Assembly (NCBI RefSeq): GCF_030269925.1
Contig: NC_085121.1
Span: 203,501 to 267,500, forward strand
DNA length: 64,000 nucleotides
Direction: 5' to 3'
Origin: Bombyx mori
Taxonomy: Eukaryota; Arthropoda; Insecta; Lepidoptera; Bombycidae
The stretch's first letter is position 1; every line of letters begins with the position of its first letter. Shown here piece after piece: positions 45,464 through 56,562 of this stretch. The translations under genes and the position numbers were made by a program. The notes beneath the pieces were generated by a model. The model saw only the letters and a program-made list of their open reading frames with translations, searched no databases and had not been told where the DNA came from.

Positions 45464-46992
45464 GCATGTCCAACGGATCGCTACCACAATGGAAGCGCGA
45501 GCTGCTGCAGCGTCGAGCCGCACGCTCTCGCGTAGTCGCTCCGCCTGCCGCGCCGCCTCCCCCGCCCCCTCCGCCTCCACCTCCCGCTGACGACGAAGAC
45601 GAGGAACTGCGGTACGGGCCGGGCATCGTTAAGCGCCTCAAGTCCCGGTATCTCAGTCTCGCCCTACGAGATGCTCCCCGTCGTCGACCCTCGGTGTTGC
45701 GGCGCGCCACTTCCCTCGAGCATTTGCTGGACGAGCGGCCCCCGCCCACGCCCGCGCCTCGCCCCGTACCTTTGCACTGTAGACCTCCACGCCCCGTCTC
45801 CGTGGCGGCTCCTCCTGTGCATCGCCTACCGACCTCTCGCCGAGACTCTGTGAAACGCGCCCGCTCTGTAGATGCACTCAGCAGACTCGATCGTGACGAG
45901 CCTCCGCCGCCATCTCCGTCACCGCCGCCGCCGCCACTTTGCCCTCGTCCGACTACAAACCGCACCGCTCGCCCCCCGCGCCGCCCCACACCCTTGCTCC
46001 GAGAAACCGAACGCCCTCCGCCTGATCTCGTTCGCTCGACCCTGCGAAAGTTCGAAAGCACCCCGACGCGGCGTATACAACCTGCAGTTAGGGTCTCGGC
46101 AGTGCTGAGGGGTCTCGAGACGCCGCCGCGAACTTCTACACCAGAACCGGCTCCTACAAAAGATCAACAGCACCCTAAGGAGATTCCGCCGCGCTCGCCG
46201 AGTCCGCCGCTACCAGTTCAAGAAGAACTTCTCGTTCCGGAAGAAACCGAATCCCACAATGAAGAAAAACCTCCAGGTGCACGACTGGTATCCCGCACTG
46301 CTCTCGAGGAGATCGCTCGGGCAGGCTCGAGCACCCGCTACTCGTTTGAAGCTCCGCGTGTTGGCTCGCACCTACCACCTCTAGCTGCCACCAACCCTGT
46401 TCTGGTCGGAAAAGCCCGACGCATCGGAGTCATCCGACCGATGCCCGCACTTTCTTTGAACGACGATAGAGTGACATCTCCGGCGCCGTCATCGGTCTCA
46501 GATGAGCCAGCTTCAAAAATAGAAGAGAGCCAAGTCGCGGCGACCCCACCGCCTCCAGAGAGCGAGCAGACTGTGCAACTTCGTCCCGACAAAAAAGAAC
46601 CGCCCCCTTCAGCCATTGTAGAACCCATTCCTCGCGCGCTCCTCGAGCCGGCTCGCGTTCCTTCCCCGCGACCTCAATCCCCTATAACCTTGGAGCGATC
46701 CGAGATGGTGACATCGTCGCCGCTGATGAACGGACACTCTACCGGTGGACAGAAGCCACATAGTCCAGCATCGAAGATCGGTTCTGCGGGCATCGAGCGA
46801 GCGTGGAGCGGGTCCGCGGAGAGCGCCAGTCCGGCCGCCGGCGCGGGCCCGTGGGGAGCGCAGCGCAAGACGCGCGCGCCGCCGCCGTCCACTACGTCCG
46901 TCGTCTTCAACTTCTCCGACCGGAAAGAAGTACCTGATTACATTGAAAATGACGGTATCATCCTCCGCGGGAGCCGCAGAAACAGGATCAAG
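45464..46992 (+). CDS. Large exon of a proline-rich, phostensin/taperin-like protein (partial gene)
   Basis: The acceptor 'ttctaccag' and donor 'gtgagt' delimit 1529 bp. With the exon at 43731-43797 it encodes 523 residues from the first Met, ending on a codon boundary without a stop, so more exons must follow. Near the N-terminus is 'LPQWKRELLQRRAARSR', resembling the WK-LL-RR motif of phostensin/taperin-type actin and PP1-binding proteins. It is followed by an eleven-proline run, an acidic patch and 'RYGPGIVKRLKSRYL'. The long middle is Pro/Ser/Arg-rich and disordered, with many SP sites and PPxP motifs for SH3-type partners. The C-terminal part 'TSVVFNFSDRKEVPDYIEND' contains an RVxF-like 'SVVFNF'. 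GC content is far above that of the surroundings. The gene reality is strong; the family name is tentative. A cytoskeletal scaffold or phosphatase regulator is inferred. The minus-strand frames across it are shadows. Confidence 0.8.
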
Positions 46993-48754
46993 GTGAGTCC
47001 CTACAACACCGCTATAGCTAATTTGTTGAATTCGGTGAAATCTCAAATTTATTTTCCATGTCCATTTTGATGTAATTTATACAAATTAATTTAGCATCAG
47101 AAACGAGTTATGTCGGCCATTTTGATGTTATTTGTGAACACGCGCTTCCGTGCTTCAATGTTTCCGTCTGTTGATCTGCAAGATACGCTAGAAGCTTCTA
47201 TGAGGACTGGTGTTGTTCTACCACCAAGTCAATCATTAGAATAAAACCTATCCGTTTTGTTATCAAAGACCATTCGTGCCAACGTAACAATGGAGTCGGC
47301 GGTGCATCCTAAACAAGCGTTGCGCAACTGTCGCAGGATCGACAGATTCTCGCGGAATCAGTAATTTCACATCTGACCGGTTTCCACCGACAGTGTCTCC
47401 GATATCTCACGGTTGATTTGTCGTGCTTGTTATGGACCATTGCTCCTCGCGCGCGCATCCATCAGATTGCTTTACAATTCACTAATTTCTTAAATAGATG
47501 AATATTTGTTTGAAGACAGCACTCTCGCAGTTTCTATTCCTGATCGGCTTGTCAATATATCATACCAATGTATGTAGCTTGGTCATTACTACGCATACCT
47601 CAGATATGCGATCCGCTGACACCTACAAATTTTATTATGAATCTATGACAGCAGACACCTAAACTATATCAACTAGAACAAGTACGTAATGGCTTGTTGA
47701 CTTTGAGCATTCGAGAATGTATTTTACACTTTGACTATTGTTGTAAACGATTTCTGCCTGCCTGGAACATTTGGTCTATTATCCTAAAGACAACATGACG
47801 TAATTGGTGGGGAGTCTCTAGAGTATTGTATAACAGCTGCCATGCTTCATGGCGGAAGCGGCTACTCAACCCCTACCACCAGTACAAACTGAATACGTCT
47901 ACAACGTATAGAGATCCTCTCAAACTGACAATCTATTGATGGAGAAGCACGCACAATGACCTGCTTGAGACCTGCGTGTTGAATCTAAATTGATTGTTTT
48001 CAAATTATTAGTTATAAAACGTGGTCGGCGCGTCCAACGGCGAGCAGCCGCGGGCCGCTAAACCACTTTCACCTTTTGTACAAAATAAAATTATATTTAC
48101 ATATTAAAGTTACACAACGCTTGAGTCGGGTTTTCTATTACGTCACCTAAAAATCTGCAATATTACACCATGCAATCAAATTTAGAAAGAAGAAAAATCC
48201 CTACACTCTGACGCAGCAAAAGGTCAAAAGCATTTCTACTACTAGGAATCATGGGCGACCTTACAACATTCAATAAGTAAACGTATTGACTTGAAATATA
48301 TGCGTATTCATTCGTCTATTAGAACAAATTAACAAAATTTACAAAGATTAAGATTAATTTTAGATTAAAAAAGGTCTATACCAGTGCACTGAAAGAACGT
48401 CCAGTCGTCTATAGGGGGATTTTTCAAATAATTCGGTACAGCGTTATAATCTTCTTGTTACAAATTGAATGCTGGTGAAACTGCCGGACATACCTATTAT
48501 CTAATTTAATAGATAACCCACGAAAGCAATTCAGCCTTGTACTTCCTTTTCCCATTTTACCTGAAGAAACAATCTCTACGAGTACATAGAAATAGTGCGG
48601 AATAAAAAATATAAGTGGAAGTAGCTTTTACTGCCTGAACTCGTGAATATTTTTTTACAATACGACGAATTTAAGCTCTATTCAATGTTTAGGGGTCAGC
48701 AATACCTGATATAACGTGTAGCCGCTCGTCCTGCGTCGATACGTCGTAACCAAC
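46993..48754. other. Intron after the large exon
   Basis: It opens with the donor 'gtgagtccctac'. Within it 47828-47885 has a faint Bm1-like ending ('cccctaccaccagtac'). No further exon of the gene could be recognised here or downstream. Confidence 0.5.
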
Positions 48755-48759
48755 GTACG

Positions 48760-48832
48760 TCCTCGTCGAACCCGTCGCTTGCGACGAAGGGCTCGACGAG
48801 CGAATTAACCCATAGACGCAGTCCACGCGTTT
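48760..48832 (+). repeat. Family A fragment
   Basis: 'tcctcgtcgaacccgtcgct', 'gacgaagggctcgacgagcg' and 'aattaacccatagacgcag' are the central ~75 bp of family A, in plus orientation. Confidence 0.75.
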
Positions 48833-48856
48833 TGATTCGAGGTAACGCAACCGTTT

Positions 48857-49077
48857 AATTTTTTTTCTTTATTTTTTCCTACCTATGCTGACAGCCTTGA
48901 GAGGCTATTTCAGCTTCACCCTAACGTGTAGGTGAGCTCACGGCGCTCAAACCTGACAATGTTGCTAACACGAATCCTAGCATGAGCCGTGCTTCGCAGA
49001 GTCTACCACCGGATCGGAAACGCGACCCACTGACAAGATCCGGCAAGAAACTCAGTGGGCTGTGTCTGTGGGCAATG
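48857..49077 (-). mobile_element. Family A 3' half
   Basis: A T-rich start and 'cctacctatgctgacagcct' run back through 'gagccgtgcttcgcagagtc' to 'actcagtgggctgtgtctgt'. It faces the plus-strand fragment 25 bp to its left, forming a head-to-head arrangement. The frame seen across it is not a gene. Confidence 0.78.
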
Positions 49078-49117
49078 TCACCTGAACCAAGGAACCGAAC
49101 AAAAAGCACACTTTGTA

Positions 49118-49612
49118 TTTTTTTTTTTTTTTTTTTTTTTTATTACCCTTGTAGGCAGACGAGCATACGGCCCACCTGATGGTGAGTGGTTACCGTCGCC
49201 CATGGACTTCAGCAATGCCAGGGGCAGAGCCAAGCCGCTGCCTACCGTTTAATACTCTCCACAAGCCTCGTTTGAAGAAGGACATGTCATAGCGCTCGGG
49301 AAACACCGTGGAGGGGAGCTCATTCCATAGCCGGATGGTACGTGGCAAAAAAGACCTCTGGAAACGCACTGTGGATGACCGCAGTGGCTCCAGGTAGTAT
49401 GGATGAACTCTACTCCGGTGGCGGGCGGTGCGATGGTAAAAACGAGATGTCGGTATCATCTCGAACAATTCCTCAGAGCACTCCCCATGGAACATACGGT
49501 ACAAAATACAGAGGGAACCGAAGTCCCTCCGCAGACCCAGAGACTTGTATTGTACGATTCATATCACTCCTGATTTGGGATCGCAGAGCGAGCCAACGCT
49601 ACTCTGTATGAT
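49118..49612 (-). pseudogene. 5'-truncated jockey/CR1-like LINE, RT C-terminus
   Basis: It starts with a long T-run (complement of poly(A)). On the minus strand the 104-codon frame at 49190-49504 gives the end of a non-LTR reverse transcriptase ORF: 'RTIRLWNELPSTVFPERYDM' and 'SFFKRGLWRVLNGRQRL' are characteristic of jockey/CR1-like elements. The sequence continues beyond 49504 toward 49612 in altered frame ('SLGLRRDFGSL'-like). There is no catalytic domain. Fragments of the same family occur at 11546, 41424, 54880 and 56480. Confidence 0.8.
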
Positions 49613-52186
49613 CATTAGTCAACCCTTCTGGAGTTTTTAAACACAGATCCAGTTTCATAGTAAAGATTGGATACGCTTTAATTTATCCCATTATATATAA
49701 AATGGAATGCGAACATGAATTCAATCCGTTATTACGTAATCGTTGAATAATTTGATGAGCTCTCTCCGTTCCTATCGACTTCCGACGCCGCGCCTGCTGA
49801 CATTGACTGATGGAACAAGACATTAGCGCCATTAGTGAAATGCTCCGAGCGTTATGTAAATATTTGGTAATTAATGTAAACCTTTGCAGTTTGTCGTCCA
49901 ACTTAATTCGATCTGTCAAATCTTCATAACAAATATACTCATGAAGGCTGAATTAGATAGAAGGGCTGGACTAATAGCTGAAATAATCGAATCATTATAA
50001 AATTTGCTTACTTTAACCTTAATTGGCTTCTTATCGACAAGACCCACATAAAAAATAACGACTGACAAAAAACTTGCAGCCATTCTGACGACAACTTCTT
50101 TTTTTCAACGACTTTAGTGTATCGTTCTAGGATATTTCCTACTAACTATAACAGTTAAGGAACGAACGTTGTGGAAAAGTACGCGATATTATTATTTCCC
50201 ATTTTGGAAGTTAATTTGACGTTTGGTGCATTAATTGAAATAGGGAAAAACAGTACACAAAATGAATACAGCTTTAGACCAGAACATTCAACGAAAAGGA
50301 ATTTAAATACTTTCATTGTACGACAAGTCATCCCATTCCTTGTCAGTTGTTGTGGCCACTCATGTGTGGAACAATGTAACGAACACTGGATCCCAGCGCA
50401 CATCCCTTGCTTGATAACAGATGGTCCCATACGGCACAGAACACCAACTGAACATAACCGAAGCTGTTGCTGACAAAAATAACGTTAATGAACGTGTTAT
50501 TGAGGTAGCTGATACATTTGAAGAGAATAATGGAAAGCCGACCACGACGGTATGACCAATTGTCCAAGAAAATAATCGTTGAGTGACGCCCAGACTGGGA
50601 AAAAGGCGTCAAATGTACAATAGAGATACAGCAGAACGAACTATCAAGCAGACAACCCGAAGCGGACCTAGCCGCAAGCACGTATAGACGTGATATAACA
50701 TAATTTCGGCAATAAATGGTATTGTAAAATTATCTGGCCAGGTGCGGTTCAATGTTAAAGCTAAACATCGGTGGGGCCGTCCAGTGGACGACAGGTGTTC
50801 GCCTGCCCGGTCGACGCCTCCTCGGTATACCGGTTACACGAAATTTGTTTCCCTTTAAGTTTGTTACTGTACCGATTAATTCGAAAATATCACTGAAATA
50901 GAACAACTTAAAGGCTTATGTGCAATATTTTAAATATGAACCACAGTGTTGTATAGCCTTAGTTCTACTATTCAGGGGTAAGTCAGAACTGCATTGGGTT
51001 GACAGTGTCGAGTCTCTTCATACCAAACAATAAAATATGTAATCATAATTTGGACGCGCCTAGAGCGGCGTCGCGAGAAACCCGTCGCGCTGGCGGGTCT
51101 CTTGACCAGTCGCCTTCTACGCCAACCTTGATAATTGAAATGTTATCTAAAATTAATATTACATGCAGTCGCACGCTCAGTTTCCTAATAGCCTACATGC
51201 ACCGCGTTTGTGACTTGGTTTTTTGTCTTCGTCTATTGTATCCCGCTGTACAGAAAAAGGATATCGAGGTATTGTTTTCATTCTTAATATTGTCAATTGA
51301 AATGTGCCCGGGTGGAACCGCCGGTCAATGATTGCATAAATATTTAAAGAATACTAGCGAATGTAATTGATAACTGCAGCCTTTCTATAAACGGATTGAA
51401 GAATTGCTTAAAATGACCCGGACAATTCCTTTTTACCATCGCATCATCCGTCGTCGTAACAGAGTTCGTTATTATTACCTAGAACCGCTGTAGGATGTTC
51501 GCCTGCATTCCCAGGCAGTAACAAGAAGTATTGTAAATAAGTAATTCGCGTTTCAACGCAATCATTCCCGCCAGGTCCCTATAGCCGGGCCTTCAGTTCA
51601 GCACAGGCTGAGCTTAAATGTTGAGTATTTGTATTGTTACGTTTGTAACTCCCGTCCAGACCTGTACCGTATTGGTCGTGTTTCCTTGTTGGCCCGCAAG
51701 TGACATATGTTGTGACTCACGTCAGCTGCCCGCGGTCAACGATCCGTCTAACGGCTCGCCCTTGATATCTGTTCGCTAATTGCCACACCACGGTTGCACT
51801 GACCACTGTAATGGCTTAAACGCGCGGATCTAGTTTTTTTTTTTGCATTGATTTTACTGTATAATAAATTGATCAAACGAAATTCTATACGTTCTAGTAC
51901 TATTCCTGTCACGGATGCTGGATTTACATTCTGTTGAGCAAATATCTTAATGTAAACACTACCGTACCACAATAAATTAAAAACCCTAGGGTATAAAGTT
52001 TACTGACTAGCCTTTATCTCTTCTTCAATAATTCTACCGATTGAATTGAGACTTCAATCTGTAGTCCAAAGGTGGGGGCCAGCATTCCTATAGTGGTCTC
52101 TGGGCTGCAATGACCAAAAGCCACCAGTCCCGGGCACCGCTCTGTACTACCTACGGTAGACTCGTCACCACAGTCCAAAAAATATA
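49613..52186. other. Non-coding stretch
   Basis: No gene recognised. Overlapping frames on both strands at 50155-50681 are mutually exclusive and featureless. An inverted repeat lies near 51072-51105 ('gagaaacccg' against 'cgggtctc'). GC-rich words at 50755-50830 are unidentified. Confidence 0.45.
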
Positions 52187-52488
52187 TTACTGACTAGCTG
52201 ATCCGGCAGACTTCGTAGTGCCTCAATCGATAAATAAAAAACCTAAACTTTTGTATAAAATAAACTTAAAACAAACAAAAGGAATCCGTCCGACGGGGGA
52301 CGCATCAAAGGAAAAACAAAATTGTTATTTTTATTTAATTCCGAGCATTTTCATATTTATCTACCTTTTAAACCTTCTCTGGACTTCCACAAATAATTCA
52401 AGAGCAAAATTAGCCAAATCGGTCCAGCCGTTCTCGAGTTTTAGCGAGACTAACGAACAGCAATTCATTTTTATATATATTATTACTT
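52187..52488 (+). mobile_element. RTE-like LINE 3' end
   Basis: 'tgactagctgatccggcaga' and 'cttcgtagtgcctcaatcga' at the start, and 'agccaaatcggtccagccgt', 'tctcgagttttagcgagact' and 'aacgaacagcaattcatttt' at the end, with a tatata tail, are typical of RTE-like 3' ends that are very common in Lepidoptera. The 92-codon open frame across it is not a gene. Confidence 0.7.
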
Positions 52489-54879
52489 ATTACTGATTAC
52501 TGATAATGATAATTTGATGCAGATCTGAATTAAAATGTATACACTCAATACAATCAGATACATATATCACTCCCGGAGTTAATTAGGCTGCGACGTCTCC
52601 TTAATTAGCACAAATTGACTTGATTAATTTATCGCGGCCTCTGTACAACAGCGTCTCGGGCAATCGTGGCAGAGCGCACTTATCTCTGTCTCCTCACCGA
52701 CGTTAGAGTCCGGCTCTACATCTGTGTCAGTCTACTCTATTAACTTGTACTGTTATTGAAGTCATGTGAGACAATAATCATTTATGTTGATCAATTTGTA
52801 TATCTACACACTATCGTGTTCAACGAATTCTGATAATAATTGTATGTTCGATACGTTTTGCGTAATTCACCGTTCCAAATTGTATAGAAGCATTATTATA
52901 CCCCTTCTAATGTTTAAATGGAGCAATAATTTCTCTAAATTATTATTTCTCTAACTTCATTTGTTACCTATACCTTCATTAGGACTATGTATGAAATGGG
53001 TCATCCATCCGAAAAAAAAAAAAAATATTAGAGTAGATGTACATACGTATGCATAATAGCATATTATAATTTCGATAACAGCGGGCAATTTTTTGAAACT
53101 TGCCCGCTCGGCGTAATGTATTATTTTGTTAGTACGAGTAATCAAAGTTAAGTGTGAGAGTTTAGAGTACACTTATCGATGATATTTAATAATTTCTTTC
53201 TAATAATACATTTTTTTATTCGATTTGTTTGATTTGACAACTAGTTTGGTTTGTTGCAAAACCAAAACAGTATAAAAATGTACAAATGATTCAAAACTTG
53301 TCACAGTGTCGAATAATTCCGCTCCGTGTAGCGTTACTAGTTTTTCAATAAAATGGTTGATACTCGAATACTGCGTAGAATGTTGATGTCTCTACGGGCT
53401 GATCAGGCTCATCATCACACTTATCAATTCGTCACTGTCATTTTTTTAGAAAACCACACTTCGTTAAGGTCTCACCGTTTGTATGTTCCGAGCCTGCAAG
53501 CTAAACCAAAGCTACAAACAAATTGCTTGTACCGACTTCAGAAAAAACAAGATCTGTCGATTTGTTTTTTGTTTTCTTTTTGTTATTACAACATTCCAAT
53601 GTTGTTACGAACGAAATCTGCTGAATGAATGATTGAGTAGATTTATATCGATAGTGTCCCACATTGGTATCGAGGGTGAAAGTTGCCGATGCCACGGTGT
53701 GATGTGGTTCGATCACTTGAAATTTTAAATATTTTCTGTAATCAAATTGTTACTGCAGCTATATTGTTGAAGCCACTTGAACTACTCGTTGAACTACGAA
53801 AAGGTTCATACTTCATAGTTCTTTGTTTATAGTAACAATTTTTGCTGCCCATTTTAAACAACTATAGCGCGATCCCAAAACTAGTTTTTAAACGAAGCTT
53901 TAAATGTGTTTTAACAGAAAGAAGTGCGACTTACAAGTTCGGACAGACGATAATATCAAAACAATTTGGTTCATGCCTTTCGTATTTTAGGACTATCTAT
54001 CAAAAATCACTCAAATAATCTCTTCATGCTCGTCCGTCGGTATTTCACAGCCATTCTGTTCTGCAATTATTGGCATTCTAATAGACTATAAGCGGTTAAA
54101 TAAGAGGTTCAGCAAGTAGACTGCAACTTGACGACGGAACCTTCACTGATCTTAGCCGACACCTCAGCAGACGATTATATTCAAAGATCGTAACAATGTT
54201 ATGAACCGCGCTGCCTCACAGATATACAGATCACACGATAAAACTAACTACATATATAAAATAATTGTTTTTTTTTAAGAAATGTAATCCCGGGATGATT
54301 ATATCTCACCAACAAAAATAATGTCGTGTACTAATTATAAAAAAATTTGAAACATAAAAAAATCCTTATCAAATCTTGATATTAAATTAACACGAGCATT
54401 ATCACATTATCATTTAGCGAATGTTTAACTCAAAAAAAACTCATTACACCATTCATTATTATTGCCAACAAAGTCTTCATTATATTGCTTTCATATGTGA
54501 AGCAGAGACACCGCGTGTGTCTGGTGCCACAGCTGGTGAATTCTAAGCTGGGCACCAGGTGGATTAATAGCTATATTGTTCGAGGTTCACATTCTGGTAA
54601 AGTTCCGCCATAACTTCATGAAGCCATATACAGCAGCACAATATGACAATATATATAAATATATAGTCAAGAAGGTCTTTGTTTGTTTGTTTGAGATGAT
54701 TTCGTGATCTTCACTACCATTGCACTCGCAACCGGAGCAGATCTCATCGCAATTATCAGAAACCGCAGCGCGCATTTATATAGTACATTTCTTGAGATTA
54801 TTTTTGCGGCGTACCATCAAGTTCTCGGGACAGAACCGGGTACTCCAGGGTGCTTCCTGAGTACGATGGCTGAGAAGGG
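52489..54879. other. AT-rich non-coding stretch
   Basis: Nothing recognised. An A-run occurs at 53011-53024. Frames at 53353-53628 and 53501-53716 overlap on opposite strands and lack features. Confidence 0.5.
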
Positions 54880-54955
54880 TGCTTATCAGTAGTCAGCGGT
54901 TGGCACGGCAGCCCATGGGCGATGAGAACCCCTCGCCATCAATAGAACTACATTG
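54880..54955 (+). repeat. Degenerate LINE 3'-end fragment
   Basis: 'gtagtcagcggttggcacgg', 'cagcccatgggcgatgagaa' and 'cccctcgccatca' follow the order of the complement of 49170-49250 with many changes. Confidence 0.45.
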
Positions 54956-56439
54956 CCTCTGATTTAATTAATTAGCTACAGTATTTAGTTTAACCTTTTC
55001 GGGAATAGTAAAGCTTAGTTGACACGAGTAGGAAGATGATGTCGATGGCACAAATTGATGAGGTGTCAGTATTCGATGTAGCCATGATTAATACTCTAAA
55101 AGAATGTTGGTTGTTTGTATATCAGAAAAACAGCTCGTATATAAAAAAACATAACCTTTCACCCATCGGAGCCAGTTTCACATACCACCAAAGATTACAA
55201 ATCTAATATCTAAATCGTAAATCTAACTAATAACCCTAAAACAATGAAACAAATTACCGAAAAAAACGTACATTCCCATTCCCGCGCGATGAAAGCGTCA
55301 CGCCACGTAATGTGCATTCATTACGCTAATGTCATTAACTAATGCACGGACGTCCTTGTTCCTCATGTGTTTATATCGTTATATCGACTCCACGCGGTCC
55401 GGAGTCATTGGTTTGTACTCCTCTCATACTTTCTTGTTTGGCTCCGGAGGTTCATGAACCCACGCATTGGAGCTGTCAGGTACATGAAAGGAAGTAGAAT
55501 AAAATGCCACAGAAAAGTATAAATACCATTTATAACACGAACATTACATACATTAAATATTTAGCTTGATAATGTTGATGACGCTGACAGAATAAATGGA
55601 TTGTGTAAAACCGGTTTCGATAATGAGGTCGTCTTTTAAATTTTATTGTCAATTATTTAACTTGATTTTTTTTACATAAATCACCGATCCTTGAACTTAT
55701 AATACAATCTAAATCTTTCTGTATACGGCCTCTTAACACACAGAAAATGTTTGTACATAAATTGAATTATTGTCATCTCATAAAATCAAAAGTGAATATT
55801 ATTATGTTCAATAAAGAATCGGTGACATTTCATTGAACATTAATATTAATCACATTTGCAATCTTAACAAATTTTCGATGTCCCAAGGTGTCGGGTCGCA
55901 TTTCGTAACAACTGATCTCATTTACGAAACAGTAATGTGGCTTCAGTATTAAACATTTGAAAAGTGAGTTGCTAATTATTAATACACGATTTCGATGACG
56001 AATAGTGCTCAAACTGTGTTTTTATAATGTAAAAACGGAGATACATATCGCCAGGTTATTAATATATTCACAGTTGCGTCACAATGTAATTCTACTAAAT
56101 CATGTATGTCAAATCATCAAAATTCAAAGTCACGCAGCAAGCGAAATAAAGCAGATCTGGAACTACTATAAATAAAAGTAAGCTTTAATAATTCTGTATA
56201 CATATACATGTCGGCTATAGAAAGTCAATAAGTCTTTCCATGGCTAGGGAATCCTCCCATTTATTTAACCTCAGTTATGTTTGAATCTAAACCACCAAAT
56301 AGAAATGAAAGGACCTTTATAGCGAAGGCTCAATCGGACCGCGGCTGTGTGGATGACAAGGCCGCGTGGGTTCGTGGGGTGATGGTCGCAGCAACAGCAC
56401 TGAACAGATCTTTGATCGATACTCAGTAACGTAACGTAG
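54956..56439. other. AT-rich non-coding stretch
   Basis: No gene or named repeat recognised. The 60-codon minus frame at 55830-56012 lacks any family feature. Confidence 0.5.
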
Positions 56440-56469
56440 GCCTGTTCTAATTTTAATTCCCGAGAGTAG

Positions 56470-56562
56470 TTAGCAGTAGGCAGCGGCTTGTGTGTTCCCC
56501 TGGCAATACTAACTGTGGGCCGGGCCGCATGCTGCTCTACTCACTAAAGCAATAAATAAATG
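56470..56562 (+). repeat. Jockey/CR1-like LINE 3' end
   Basis: 'gtaggcagcggcttgtgtgt', 'tcccctggcaatactaac', 'gggccgcatgctgctctact' and an A-rich end match the complement of the LINE 3' end at 49130-49250, diverged. The sequence just upstream (56330-56440) may belong to the same insertion. Confidence 0.65.

Noticed and set aside
45393..46061. 222-codon minus-strand frame across the host exon
   Set aside because: Gly/Arg-rich antisense of proline codons; the splice-consistent product is on the plus strand.
47828..47885. Possible Bm1 end
   Set aside because: Only the final 'ctaccaccagta' word is convincing.
50155..50681. Overlapping frames of 61-112 codons on both strands
   Set aside because: They contradict each other and none shows a motif.
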